Positions 36,931 through 47,300 of a stretch of DNA of 64,000 nucleotides are shown piece after piece. Every line of letters begins with the position of its first letter. The first letter of the stretch is position 1. The position numbers and the translations under genes are program-made. Under the pieces are notes generated by a model. The model was not told where the DNA came from. It ran no database searches and was given only the letters and a program-made list of their open reading frames with translations. Origin of the DNA: Pseudoscleropodium purum (taxonomy: Eukaryota > Streptophyta > Bryopsida > Hypnales > Brachytheciaceae); assembly GCA_963969395.1 (NCBI GenBank), contig OZ017805.1, forward strand, positions 6,200,001 to 6,264,000, read 5' to 3'.

Positions 36931-37099
36931 TGAATATTGCACTATTACAAATCATTATATCATTTGGGATTTTGAAGAGTCATAAAGAATTAAAGTGCTT
37001 GCGTTTATTTCATTTCAAATACAAAGCATAGTCTTCGTGTGTTATTAACTAATAACTACAAATTTATCATCTTTTCATCATATTCTCTTCGACTTCATC

Positions 37100-38206
37100 A
37101 TGCCAAAAGATACACCACTAAAGAAAGGAAGTCGAAAGAAAAAATCCCAAGACTTTAATTGGAAAGCTTAGGAAGACCCATTGTCTGTAGTTGAAGCAAG
37201 AAGGTAAGATGAATTTGCGAGAGTGTGGGATTGTACAATGTACAAGAATTACGTGAAAATGACACATCTTTCCAAACTTTGGACATGTGATCGTATAGTA
37301 AAGCAAGACCACCATTGGGAAGGACAAGTGTCTATGTGCCAAAGTGAATACATCAAACAAAGATACTTACAAATGCAAAGATTTTTATCAATTGAAAGGA
37401 AAAAATGGAATGTAATGAATTATAACCCCATGGCTATGGTTTGGATAAAGATCGTATTCCACAAAGACGTAGACTAATACACAACTATAGGTCACAATGT
37501 AGAGAATTACACTTCCGTAGATGTCGTAATATATACACAATGGATGAACTTGAGCAATTGCATGCTAGAGTGGTCCAACTAAGGCTATCTACAACAACCT
37601 TCAGTTGTGATGCAAGATGTAGAAGATGAATGGACAAATGACGATAATGAGGACAATACTTCTCTACCTATCACATTTGGAGAGAGGCACAAACACAAAG
37701 AAGATCGAGAACATATTGTATTTGAACAAGAATTGCAAGAGGCAAAGCGTAGAAGCCTACAAGATCATGGTTGGCAAGATAGGCATGGTGGGTTATACCA
37801 ACGTAAATATGGAGCAAGTGGACCAAAACAAAGAAGACATGGTTCATACTATGGCGCCTCCCCCCCCCCCCCCCCCCCCTTTCCCCCTAATTTGGCTATT
37901 AAGGTGGAAAAAGAAGCTATGGAGCCATGCACTACAGTGAATCTAGTGGATCTGGTTCATACTATGGCCCCTTCAAAAATTGGCTCCAAAGGTGGCAGAG
38001 GAAGCTATAGAACCACACACTATGGTGGTTCCACTCATGGAAGTGTCCAATACTATCCGGGATCCATTGGAAGTGATTCATATGGGCATCATGGAGGTTC
38101 TTATTACAGTGGTTTAAATGAAAGAAGATCGCAACATAGTGCTCTAGTTCCTCCTCCAACATTTGAAGTTCCTAATTATGAGAGTTATAAATAAGGAGGT
38201 GGACAA
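37100..38206 (+). pseudogene. H2: basic N-terminus plus Tyr/Gly/Ser-rich tail
   Basis: The ATG at 37100 starts MPKDTPLKKGSRKKKSQDFN, a Lys/Arg-rich N-terminus that could act as a nuclear signal. The same frame continues with interruptions (TAG 37169, TAA about 37205, TAG about 37475) through KLWTCDRIVKQDHHWEGQ to a 195-codon open stretch (37607-38194). That stretch has an acidic segment (DVEDEWTNDDNED) and a low-complexity tail with GGSTHGS, GSYY and RGG-like words. A run of about 20 C (37860-37880) lies inside the reading frame and probably expanded after the gene died. I cannot assign a family; an N-terminal DNA-binding part and a disordered tail would fit a transposase-like or RNA-binding protein. 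H1 is the 5'-truncated copy. Confidence 0.55.
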
Positions 38207-39594
38207 AGCGGATATCAAGAATACTATAGAGGTGGTTCCTATATTGAAATACAAGCAAGAGGCCCAAATCAAAGAGATGAATTTGATTCAAATTTCGAGG
38301 GAAATGAAATGCATCTTTGTAGTGTCCGTCTTATAGCTCGATCTTCTAACTCTACTCTCCATGGTAGGTATAGAGTGATAGAAATAGTTCAAAGTTTTGG
38401 ATGAATAGTAGTGTAGTGTTTTGAAAATTTGATGAAAATATTATGTATGCCAAGTATGTAAGTAAATTGCTAGATATGTCATTGTATTGTTTTTTAATAT
38501 CATTGATGTATAAGCAACAATGATACTTAATATAAATATTTTAAGGAAGTGAAGGAGCACTTTACTAAATTCATCATTCAAATTTGAATTTATGATTGCA
38601 TTTAGAAATTTTTTAAATGATTCATGCCTATTTATTATATTCCAAAATTTGTAATGGTCAAAATGCATTTATAATTTAATTCTTAACAATGGAGTGTTTT
38701 AAAACAAGATGCTTGAATAGACATAACAACAACATTGTCCACTCGTTTCTAATTTGTACTTCAAATAGGATGAATGAAAGAGCATGTTTAATACTTGTCA
38801 ATGATTATCATTATATGATTGATTGAAAATTTTGGGTGTGCATATAATCTTTGTAGTTAGAAGTTGCAACCCTTATTGCCAGGTTTTTTATAGGGTTGTA
38901 TATGGAATTGAAATTGAAATTTTTTTGGCGATTAATAACTAAATTTTTTGTAATTCTTTTATATAATATTGGTACATTACAATGACAAAGGAGAAGAAGG
39001 CTGCAAGGGTTCAGAAGGTGAAGCATGCAGTAGGATTGTCAAGCTTCGAATTAGCTCAGAAAATTCCCTCAAAGGCATGTAAGAAGTTCATGATCAAGTG
39101 CATCATTTATTTTTATAAATCTGAGACAACTTTGTCTTCAGACAATAAAAACATCAAATATCAGGAAGAGTGCATGGTGAATTTCAAGGCAAACATGAAG
39201 TAGAAGATGTTGGATGAGGTGAATGTTCCAGAATGGAGGGAAGATACAGAGAAGTCAAGAAGAGATACTTCAATAAATGCTTAGAAAACAAGGCTTACTA
39301 CGTGTTGTGGAAAATTTCAAAGTGTCACAGCTTAAAATTTTGATTTTCTTAGTATACACCAAAATAGGAACGGAAACTAGTCATTAGGGAACCGGATCCG
39401 ATTAGGTGGGGAAGGAAAACTCAAAATTAGCACGGAACGAGAAGTAGTAGGCCTCTTGGATCTAATCCGGTCAGGAGTAACTAACGACGGAAATGGAATG
39501 CAACACGGATTAGGTCTAGGACCGGATTATGATGATGAACCGGATTATGATTGTAAACCGGATTCATGATGACAAACCGGAAAGGGTCTAGGGA

Positions 39595-39604
39595 CTATAA
39601 AAGG
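39595..39604 (+). promoter_or_regulatory. TATA-like box upstream of R4 ORF1
   Basis: CTATAAAAGG is a textbook plant TATA sequence, about 175 bp upstream of the ORF1 ATG at 39778. A transcript start about 30 bp downstream would give a leader of about 150 bp. Confidence 0.5.
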
Positions 39605-39777
39605 AGGAGCTTTCATTGTTGCACCCCCTTTTAGAAACTCGACCTTGAGCGTGCGCGGTTGAATTTTTGGCGTTTGTGCGTTTGTGTTCTGTTTGTTTTG
39701 ATTCCGGTTGAGATCGGAGAGAAAACGTGAGGAACAGGACATGCGGCTAGGAGAGAGTGAGATAGATTGGAGTGGGA

Positions 39778-40908
39778 ATGCCGCCGCTACGTAGGTCGAG
39801 ACCAGCGAGTCCCTCTGGAGGCGAGGTGAAACTCCGGAAAGTCATTCCGGTTATTCCCTCCACAGAGCCGGAAAAGTCTCAACTCATGGAGGATCTCAAC
39901 TCCATGGGTTGCCTCGGGTTTGCCGAGAAACCCTGGGGTTTTAGGGAGGAGAGAATGGTCAAGGAGCTCCTCGGAAAGCTGTCCAACCAGTTTGACAACA
40001 CCGTGAGAGGAACTCCCGTCCGCTGGAACGAGGGAATGTGGAGAGCGGTTTACGGTTTCCGGGCAGGAGGTTTAGGGATGGCGAACCGGAAGGATGAGTT
40101 TGTCCGAGGGAAGTTCCAGGGAGCCGTCAACCCGAAGGACGGATACGCGGTCGAGGATTGCATGGATGACCGACACCGTCGGCTCCTGCAATTCCTGGTT
40201 CCGGTTCTTCATCCGGAAAAGCCGACCAGGGTGACGATCACCCTCGGCAACACCATTTTCGGTGCCCTCAGTGGTACCCGGAAAGTGGACTGGGCACGGA
40301 TCATTTCCGATCTCGTGGCCCAGCTGGTTAGTAGGGTTGGGAAGAAAAGGGCCACTCCAGTATACCCTTACCTCTTCCACCTCTATCGGGAACACCAAGT
40401 CCTCACCGACACGGAGGAGAAGGTGTGGAAGACTCAGGAAGTCCTCCTGAAGTATGGGGAGTCGGAAACGGATGACGAGGCCGAATCCGATTCCGGGTCA
40501 GAACGGAAGTCGAGCGAGGAAGAGGAGGAGCCGATGCCGCCCATCAAGCAACAGAAGTTGACGCCTCCACACAAGCGCGGGACGCCTCCCGGTCAAGACA
40601 GACCGGCCCCGGAAGAGAAACCGGAAGCCGAGAAGATCGTTTCCGGGGGAGACCCGGAAATGCAAGATCCGTTCAACGGTCTTATCAACGTCCTCTGCAA
40701 CATCAGGGCGGATTGGGAGGTCAAGCACAGGACGCTTGCGGCGATCGGAAAGTTGGTAGGTGCGCCACCGGACAGCAAGTTGGCGGAACAGGTGGCGGAG
40801 TGCATCACCAATCCGGAAGAGACCCGGAAACAGGAAGCAGAGATCCGCCGGTTGCAGGAGGAGGTGGATAACCGAAGGCAACTCTTTTTGCCTATCGGGA
40901 AGACGTGA
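39778..40908 (+). CDS. R4 ORF1: gag-like plant transposon protein, 376 aa
   Basis: The first ATG of the frame is at 39778 (MPPLRRSRPASPSGGE). The N-terminal third contains FDNTVRGTPVRWNEGMWR and HRRLLQFLVPVLHPEKPTRV. The middle, KVDWARIISDLVAQLV then VYPYLFHLYREHQVL, fits the plant transposon protein domain pattern often found in gag-like ORFs (family resemblance, not verified). An acidic low-complexity linker (about residues 230-250) and a Pro/Lys-rich stretch follow. The C-terminus ends in a helical EIRRLQEEVDNRR segment, which in R1 and R3 continues without interruption into the sequence encoded here by ORF2. ORF1 stops at 40908, overlapping ORF2 by 4 bases. The role, if any, would be structural or nucleic-acid-binding. 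Confidence 0.75.
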   Translation: MPPLRRSRPASPSGGEVKLRKVIPVIPSTEPEKSQLMEDLNSMGCLGFAEKPWGFREERMVKELLGKLSNQFDNTVRGTPVRWNEGMWRAVYGFRAGGLGMANRKDEFVRGKFQGAVNPKDGYAVEDCMDDRHRRLLQFLVPVLHPEKPTRVTITLGNTIFGALSGTRKVDWARIISDLVAQLVSRVGKKRATPVYPYLFHLYREHQVLTDTEEKVWKTQEVLLKYGESETDDEAESDSGSERKSSEEEEEPMPPIKQQKLTPPHKRGTPPGQDRPAPEEKPEAEKIVSGGDPEMQDPFNGLINVLCNIRADWEVKHRTLAAIGKLVGAPPDSKLAEQVAECITNPEETRKQEAEIRRLQEEVDNRRQLFLPIGKT

Positions 40909-41426
40909 CGGCCACCCGGGAGATGGCGGAGGAAACTCGGAAGATAGCCGAGCGAATCAAGGCGACCCTGGGAGAGACCGGAACGGCCGCCGCCAAAGCG
41001 AAGCTCTTCGACGAGAAGATCCACGAAGAGAAGAAACTATCCGGTTCCCGGATGGTCCGGATTCTCGCCAACTTTGCTGAGCAGGTGGAGACGGCAATGG
41101 TGGAGGGGCGGAAGGCTGCGGACCGGATTGAGGAAAGCAGCCGGAAGCTGACTGGAGCGACGTGCTCCAAGGGCATACATCTTTCGGACATCTCGCTACC
41201 GGATATCTTTCCGGACGCGAAGGATAGGAAGGATTGGACTCCCGAGTCCAAGAAGTCTACCGGGGCTGAGACTCTGGGCAGGAGACCGGATATTACAATC
41301 GACCTGGAGTCTTCACCCGGATCTAACCCTGCGGAGGGGGAACGGATCCGGAACTTGAGTGAAGTCTTCGAGGAGCTGGTTCCGGAGGTCGGAAGCCCGA
41401 CAATAGGATCTAGGGTTGTAGAGTAG
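40905..41426 (+). CDS. R4 ORF2: helical C-terminal part in the -1 frame
   Basis: An open frame of about 173 codons in the -1 frame relative to ORF1. It starts VTATREMAEETRKIAERIKA (GTG at 40905) and contains GSRMVRILANFAEQVETAMV, equivalent to GSRMVKILVDFEARM in R1. The frame is already open from about 40887 in FAYREDV, so joining happens at or near the CTC-TTT-TTG run at 40882-40890. No ATG start with good context is seen, so it is more likely the C-terminus of the ORF1 protein, reached by -1 frameshifting or separated by a one-base indel, than a separate protein. Acidic and Ser/Pro-rich sequence follows to the stop at 41426. Confidence 0.65.
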   Translation: MTATREMAEETRKIAERIKATLGETGTAAAKAKLFDEKIHEEKKLSGSRMVRILANFAEQVETAMVEGRKAADRIEESSRKLTGATCSKGIHLSDISLPDIFPDAKDRKDWTPESKKSTGAETLGRRPDITIDLESSPGSNPAEGERIRNLSEVFEELVPEVGSPTIGSRVVE

Positions 41427-42608
41427 ATAGGATTTTGATTTCAGTTAGGAGTAGGAGCGGATCCAGATCCGGATCCGGCTCAACAGTATTAGGTTAGACC
41501 GGAAGTTAGATTTGGATGGCGGCGGACCCCCACGGGTTTTCCGCTCCTTTTTGTGCTTTTAGGGTTTTTACCCTTTGTATATAAATCGGTTCCTGAGATG
41601 GGAACTGGGAGTTTTTCATTTTGCAAACTTCTTGTACCTTTCTCTTCTCGTTATTGTGTGTCTCTCTCCAGTGCGACAGGATTGTATGATGTGGAGTTAG
41701 GATAGTACGAGCCGGTTTGCGAGTGATTTCTCCCCTTGGTGTTTCTTTTCCGATCCAAGGTGCATGTGAGTAGGTATCGAAGAGTTGGGAGTGAACTTAG
41801 TTCCTCAGCACGTCTAGAGTTTGAGATTCCGGGTGAGAAAGCCGTTGTTAGGCTAGGCGGGTAGGGAGGGATTCCTTAGCTGCGCTAGAACTCCCGGGTG
41901 GGAAATCCGGTTGAGTGTCCGATCTCCTGTGAGGTCTCACCACCCGTATGGGTAACGGAAGAACTTTAGTTGATGTTGGAACGGACGGGTGCACTTGTAA
42001 CCACTTGTCTTCGCACGGATCGGAAGTAGCATCAAGGTCGTTGTAGTACGAGAGGGTCGAGTGTGGGGTCGTTGTGTGACCTACAACCCGGATTGCTATC
42101 TGGGTTGTTGTGAAGGACCAAACCGGATCCGGATTAGCTTAGGAGTTTAGGAAGTAGGATAGTGGGTCTTCAGCCACTATAAGTCACGGAAGGAGTGGTG
42201 GGCCTACCACTCTCAAAATTAAGCGGCGACCCCTCTGATGGTGAAATAGAGGCAAAACTAAACCGGATAGGACTACGGATACAGGATGACCATCCCGACC
42301 GGATTGGTCAGGACGGATTTCCAGAATCGGAAGTTGTGAGATCCTGGGATTTGGGTATTTGTATGGACCGGATAGTTAGTAGGACCGGAAGAAGGGGAAA
42401 TCCGGTCTATAGTTATCCGGTGTGGTGGTATTTCTGGTTCTAGATCTAGGACCGGAAAGTAAGATTGGGATACTGACTGAGCTTAACTGCTTAATAGAGC
42501 TAGATACTTCACAGGATCTCGTGGGTTCGATCTTTAGAGTCACTTAGTTATACTCTAGAGCGATTTTTGTGAGTATAATGGGGAATTGACCTGCCCTGTG
42601 CTGCGACA
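41427..42608 (+). other. Non-coding 3' third of R4 with second TATA-like box
   Basis: GTATATAAATCGG at 41577-41589 is TATA-like and is followed by a pyrimidine-rich initiator-like stretch (CTTGTACCTTTCTCTTCTCG). The rest is conserved in layout with the 3' parts of R1, R2 and R3, including the CTCTGATGGTGAAA-type motif. If R4 is a solo LTR, this TATA would be the LTR promoter and the ORFs would lie in U3. Confidence 0.5.
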
Positions 42609-43879
42609 CAAAGTCATTTTGGAAAAATATGGCAAGTAATATCAAGCAAATGATGAAGTGTTTTAGCAAGTCGTTCTCAAGATGGACTTGTTCAAGGATC
42701 AGTGTACTCCATTTACTAAAAAGCTCAATAGGATCGAGTCAATCGCTTGGTGGAAAAGCAGTGATGGAGTTGCTGAAGCGGATAGGAGCAGACAACATCT
42801 TATAGCACTATTGGATATAGCATGGGTGATTCCTGTAGATGATAGGACAATGAAAGGTGGGTTCGAAATAATTTGGAGGGTTTGTATTGAAGGATGTCTT
42901 GGGATACTTTCACATTGAGAGTTTATGGCAAAGAAATTCATTCACTACCACACTTAACCTGAATTTTCAAAGATGGAACATTAGAACAAGTCAATGGTCG
43001 TTTGAATTACACACCCAAGCGTTATACAATTTATTGTAGTACATGCTACAACTTATGAAGGCTACGAGTATTGGTGGAATGGTGGAACTTTATGCCAAAT
43101 GTTGAATTTGGATAACGATTATTCAAACAGCATATATGTTCGGTTGACATATTCGCACCCCTCGTAGGATGAGTTTATAAAAGCTCACCATCTTCGTCAA
43201 TTTCGGAAGACGCACACGAAGATTGCATGGGCCTTTGTACACATAATGAATGCAATGCACATTGCTGGACATTTGCACAATGATCTTTCTCCAGAGATCA
43301 TGTTGCACTTTTCCAAAGACAAGTCACGTGTCTACATTGGAGTTTGCAATTGGGGCATGACCACCTTAGCTACTGAACCAATCCACTCTTTGTATACATT
43401 CATATTCGTATGTAAGAGGGCAGAGACCTTATAGAGGAAATGGTGGGTAGATCTAGATATTGCATATTTGCACACGTAAGATGCGGATGTGGAAATCATT
43501 CCAAATTATTCACGTGCATCAAAAGAGTATGTGATTGATAAAATTGCTCAAAGGATCAGCATACAATGCATGTCAGAGGTCTACTTCAAATTGCAACATA
43601 AAACCAATAAAATAGACAAGTTTTTGTTCAAGCAATTGGAAAATGTGTTTCACCAATACAATAACCACCTATGTTTGAAGGGTCCGGATTACTGCGGTGG
43701 TTTGACCCATGTAATGCATCAATTTTGTGTTTTGTGCCACTAGCCTATGCTGGATGAACATTTTCACCATTCATATTAGTGGATTAGTAGTTCAATATGC
43801 TATATAGAATTCTAGAATTAGTTGAGGAATATAAAGTTGAAGAGGTAATTAGAAGTGCAATTGTGCATTCTATATAGTA

Positions 43880-44224
43880 TATCTAAAATTCTAAGCCAAT
43901 AATGTATAGAGGCTATATATTAAATTGAAAATACATTTTAAATTGTTGGTTATATTTGAATTTGTACTGATTGAGAAATTTTTCGATACTAAATACATAT
44001 TAAATTTGGTTTATTGTATGCTTTAGACCTTGCTTTTGAACTTTGTATTTAAAGTAATAAAATGTGAAGGAGGATGTGGAAATTTAACGTACAATAAGAT
44101 CCATTGAGAAATTTGAGTGTAGAAAAGAAACAAAAACTAAACATTAATAAAATTGTGCTTGAAAAGAAATAAAAAGAAATAAAATACTAACATGTTCTCT
44201 TCATGCAATGTCTAAAATGCTTGA
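43880..44224. repeat. Gap between K2 and SRA2 with half of a 500-bp direct repeat
   Basis: Bases 44080-44195 (GGAAATTTAACGTACAATAAGATC ... CTAACATG) resemble 44580-44700 (GGGAATTTAACATATAATAAGAT ... CTAACATA). SRA2 therefore lies between two direct copies of its own upstream flank. The rest is AT-rich with no gene. Confidence 0.65.
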
Positions 44225-44555
44225 GATAGTCATTTCTTGACACTCTTGAGACATTTCGACTTTTCCATGTCTAATGGGGGTTGCTTTTCAAGCCTCTTCA
44301 AATTGAATGTGTACACCTTGTAACCATCTTGTCCCACTTGATGGTCATAACCATCCACATTGTACAATCCATCATAGGAATCCATTTTGTTCCATCTAGG
44401 GTCTACATCATGGCCCCTAATCAAACAAATATGTTTGCCACATTTGTAACTATTGATTAGAGCTTTGTTTCTACTCTTGGGCTTTTGATCTTCCAATTGC
44501 TACTTGTCACTTTTGTAATTGTTTTCTTGCCTTCAAGAGTTCCAGCTGATTCCTT
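44225..44555 (-). pseudogene. SRA2: internally deleted SRA-YDG domain gene
   Basis: The minus strand from 44555 starts with sequence matching the first codons of SRA1. It then jumps directly to the C-terminal half of the domain: IKSPRVETKL in one frame, and in the other DQKPKSRNKALINSYKCGKH, LIRGHDVDPRWNKMDSYDG and VDGYDHQVGQDGYKVYTFNL with LEKQPPLD. The YDGLY.VDGY and LIRG motifs of SRA domains are retained, and the final 88 codons (44496-44230) are open. Compared with SRA1, about 450 bp encoding the N-terminal half of SRA are missing, so it could not form a complete methylcytosine pocket. It is convergent with K2. Confidence 0.75.
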
Positions 44556-45229
44556 CTCATTTCAATACTTTAAATACAAGATACGGGAATTTAACATATA
44601 ATAAGATTTGTCAAGAAATCCAATGTAGAGAGAGGACAAAAAATTTACACCAATGAAATTGTGCTTCAAAAGAAAAGAAAAACACTAACATATTATTCAC
44701 ACATCAAAGCATTTGATCTAAAAAAAGAAGGTCTAAAAATGAAAGTTCAATTTAACTCCAATCAAAAGAATGTGGCTATGTGATGATGTAGGTGTGAAAA
44801 TGAAATAAAAATCTTTGGTTTCAATGTCTCACAAAATGAAACTAGCCTAAGTGTCTTAATTTGAAAAGAAGGTGGTGGAAAAAAATATCAATTTAACATC
44901 CACAAAATTTAACCAATGTGTTATCACCCAAAAAAGTGTGGTCTGAAATTGAAGAGGAATTTCACATTAACAAAGGTATTTATCTAAAAATTAAGGGGAG
45001 ATAATCAAAGATAAAAATGTAATCTATGAATCATATCTTATTAAAAAAAATTCATAGGAAAAAAAGTATTTTATAACAATCATAGTAGAATGCTTCTGAA
45101 AATATGGTGTGGACATAGAATAAAAATCTTTTTCATTCTATATTTTTCTACTAGCCCAAAAAAAAAATTATATAATCTATATACGTTATACATCCATTTT
45201 TTTATTTTTGCTAACCAGAAGTTCATAAT

Positions 45230-45396
45230 TTGGGGCGAATGGGGCAGTGGACAAGGTTGTGGGGGCGGCGGACAGGATGGTTGGGGCAGTAGTGGACAAC
45301 GTGAACACTGCATTTTACAAATGTCATGGGACACTATAGACCCAACATCTGTGTCCAAACATCTGTACACATTTGGATTCCATATCAACCCTAATT
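45230..45396 (-). mobile_element. hAT-type MITE, degraded (partner of 13190-13342)
   Basis: GGGGCGAATGGGGCAGTGGACAAGG through ACCCAACATCTGTGTCC to ATATCAACCCT aligns with the MITE at 13190-13342 and, more distantly, with the reverse complement of the left end of the 17581 element. The left TIR is eroded. It marks the right end of the duplicated segment. Confidence 0.6.
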
Positions 45397-46100
45397 TTGT
45401 TTATATCTTCTCTATAGGCGGCCCAATTTACAAGGTGGTTTTGATCCTCCAAAACAATCCCTCTGGCTACCTTGTGAGGAAGTAGACTATGAGGTTCTTC
45501 TTGTTGATAGAGAGCTTGTAGGAGCTCTTTGATCCTCTTTTGGATCCGTATTGACTTTACATCTTTCCAACTATAACCATAGCAGACCCGGAGACCCCTC
45601 TTTCCATCAGCTTTCCAAAAAGTTTGACACATTGAGTGTCATCAAAAGGTTTGCCTTCCCATTTTGTTAAGCAACTTGGCAGGTACCCCTCATCTTTGAA
45701 ACCATACTTCTTCAAGAACTCTTCTTTAGTAAGCAGAGGTGGTGGCTCGAGTAGCTTTTGTGCAACATCTCCTTCGTTGTTTCCCTCTAGGCTATCTTCG
45801 TCATTGCCCCTCCTTGCTATTTTTGTTGACCTCGTCGCCCTCCTTGCTTCCTTCATCACTGCCTTCTTTGCTACCATCCTCCTCCTCCTAACTTGATTCC
45901 TTGCTTGCCTCCTTGTTCTTCTTGTATTTAGACTACCAACTAGTAGTGGCTGAGCCTGCACCAACAACTTGACCAATAGTGGCTAGGTGTGCAACACCAA
46001 CTTCCCTAGTAGTGGTAGGGCGGGCAACAACAACTTGACTAGCACTCGGACGGCGTGCAATAGCACACACTACAACTGGGAAGTGGAATTTGGTCACTAA
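45397..46100 (-). pseudogene. Unidentified gene with basic/Ser-rich region
   Basis: Minus-strand frames 45976-45557 and 45632-45324 together give a Lys/Arg-rich stretch, then LTKEEFLKKYGFKDEGYLPS and CLTKWEGKPFDDTQCVKLFG. After a frameshift near 45590 comes YGYSWKDVKSIRIQKRIKEL and VARGIVLEDQNHLVNWAAY. The phrase ARGIVLEDQN.LV.W resembles ARGIILENRKKKSVSW in the gene at 54254-51800, so the two may be distant relatives. I do not recognise the family, and no catalytic motif is visible. The 3' end overlaps the MITE boundary region. Confidence 0.45.
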
Positions 46101-47300
46101 CTTCCTCACACCCTGAACTACGATTTGCGCATTAAATTATACCACCAAAAAACTCACAACCAAAAAATGACATGGAGATCATAACTCTTAACCCAAAGCA
46201 TTATTTTGAAGAAAAAGGCAATAAACTAGTGCAAGTTAATTCTAACAATGTATTAGTATGATAAAATTATAAAGAAGGGAAGACGCAAAGTAGTGGGGAT
46301 GCACCTAAATCCATCTTAAAAGGATAATACACCTTTGAAAACCTCCGAAAACATTCGGAGTAATTGTACCTAATTTGTATGCAAAAGATGGTGGCAACTA
46401 AGTGCACAAAAAATAATGCATTGCGTATAAATTGTACACACAATAAAATTCAGAAGTAGGGTTTAGGGACAAGCCTGCTACATTACAATGAAGCAACATT
46501 CATGCATTGGGATATTGACTACAAGAATTGTGATACAACAAAATGGCATCAAGATCTAAATCCTAAACAAAGATAGTCTTCTTGAGGAGGAAGAACACGA
46601 TACACTAATGAGGAAGACAACCTATTATGACAAGATCATAGGGTGAGCAATGAATTACAAAAGACCACCAACTATTATGACAAGAACACTTGACGAGAAC
46701 TAAATTGTGCACCTCCACAAGCAACACTTGAAGTAGCGACCTTCTAAACACAACACATGTCAACAGCTTGAATTAGAGATTTCACACTTGGAAAACCATA
46801 CTAAATTACAAACAAAATACAGTTGTACTAAGATGGAGGCACCCAAGCTTCACAATTGTCCACACCAACAAAACAACAAGAGAATAGAAAACAATGTAGG
46901 ACAAACAAAATGAGAATACAATGTACACAAGTCATCTCACCATGTTTGCACAGCACATGATTTCGAATGTTGACCCTACAAATCCTCCTCTTTCACTCTC
47001 CATACAATTTGCAACTCATAGCAAGCAGCAAAAGTCAACAAACACAAACGCAATACCACAACGATGACTACACAAAATTTAGAAAAAAAAAAGGACCCAC
47101 ACTTGAGATTATACAACAAGACAGATGCTACCACCCCAACCTATTATCGGTCATTTTGGAACTCCAACTAGACACCACCAGTCACGTCTTGGTTGGATGT
47201 GACTACTTGCCAATATTGAACCGATAATAAATCATGACTATGATGAATTATTTTTCAAGCATTTCAAACTATAATTTTCTCCCAAACAATGCATTGGAAG
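46101..47300. other. Stretch without a recognisable gene
   Basis: A-rich on the plus strand; no coding frame that I can support. It may include upstream exons or flank of the preceding minus-strand gene. Confidence 0.4.

Larger units (their letters stand above)
39323..42608 (+). mobile_element. R4: intact TG...CA element inserted in K2, 3.29 kb
   Basis: The ends are TGTCACAGC and GCTGCGACA, so a 9-bp inverted TGTCRCAGC is visible as well as TG...CA. They are flanked by an exact 5-bp duplication CAAAG (39318-39322 and 42609-42613); the empty site is seen in K1 as CCAAAGTCATT. It is far more GC- and CpG-rich than its surroundings and has long open frames, so it looks like the youngest R-family member. 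No LTR pair is detectable. Two TATA-like boxes (39595, 41579) and the GGCGACCCCTCTGATGG motif near 42223-42239 recall LTR and leader sequences of plant Ty3-type elements. Confidence 0.9.
38982..43745 (+). pseudogene. K2: protein-kinase-like gene, split by R4
   Basis: The ATG at 38982 (MTKEKKAARVQKVKHAVGLS) follows an upstream region conserved with K1. The N-terminal part runs to 39322, R4 occupies 39323-42608, and coding resumes after the duplicated CAAAG with the VILEKYGK-like segment and FKDQCTPFTKKLNRIES (about 42688-42738). The catalytic-loop-like HNDLSPEIMLHF (about 43276-43311) lacks one residue compared with K4, and the following VYIGVCNWGM (about 43330-43359) has Asn in place of the DWG Asp. 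This shared Asn with K1 implies the change predates the segmental duplication. Frameshifts and stops are present. An SRA gene lies convergently about 0.5 kb downstream. Confidence 0.72.

Noticed and set aside
40072..41251. Long antisense and alternate-frame ORFs inside R4 (for example 40593-41024 minus, 40892-41251 minus)
   Set aside because: Shadows of the GC-rich sense ORFs; only the sense frames are conserved in R1 and R3.
42510..42560. Possible tRNA-like B box (GGGTTCGATC) near the R4 3' end
   Set aside because: No cloverleaf or A box at proper spacing could be drawn.
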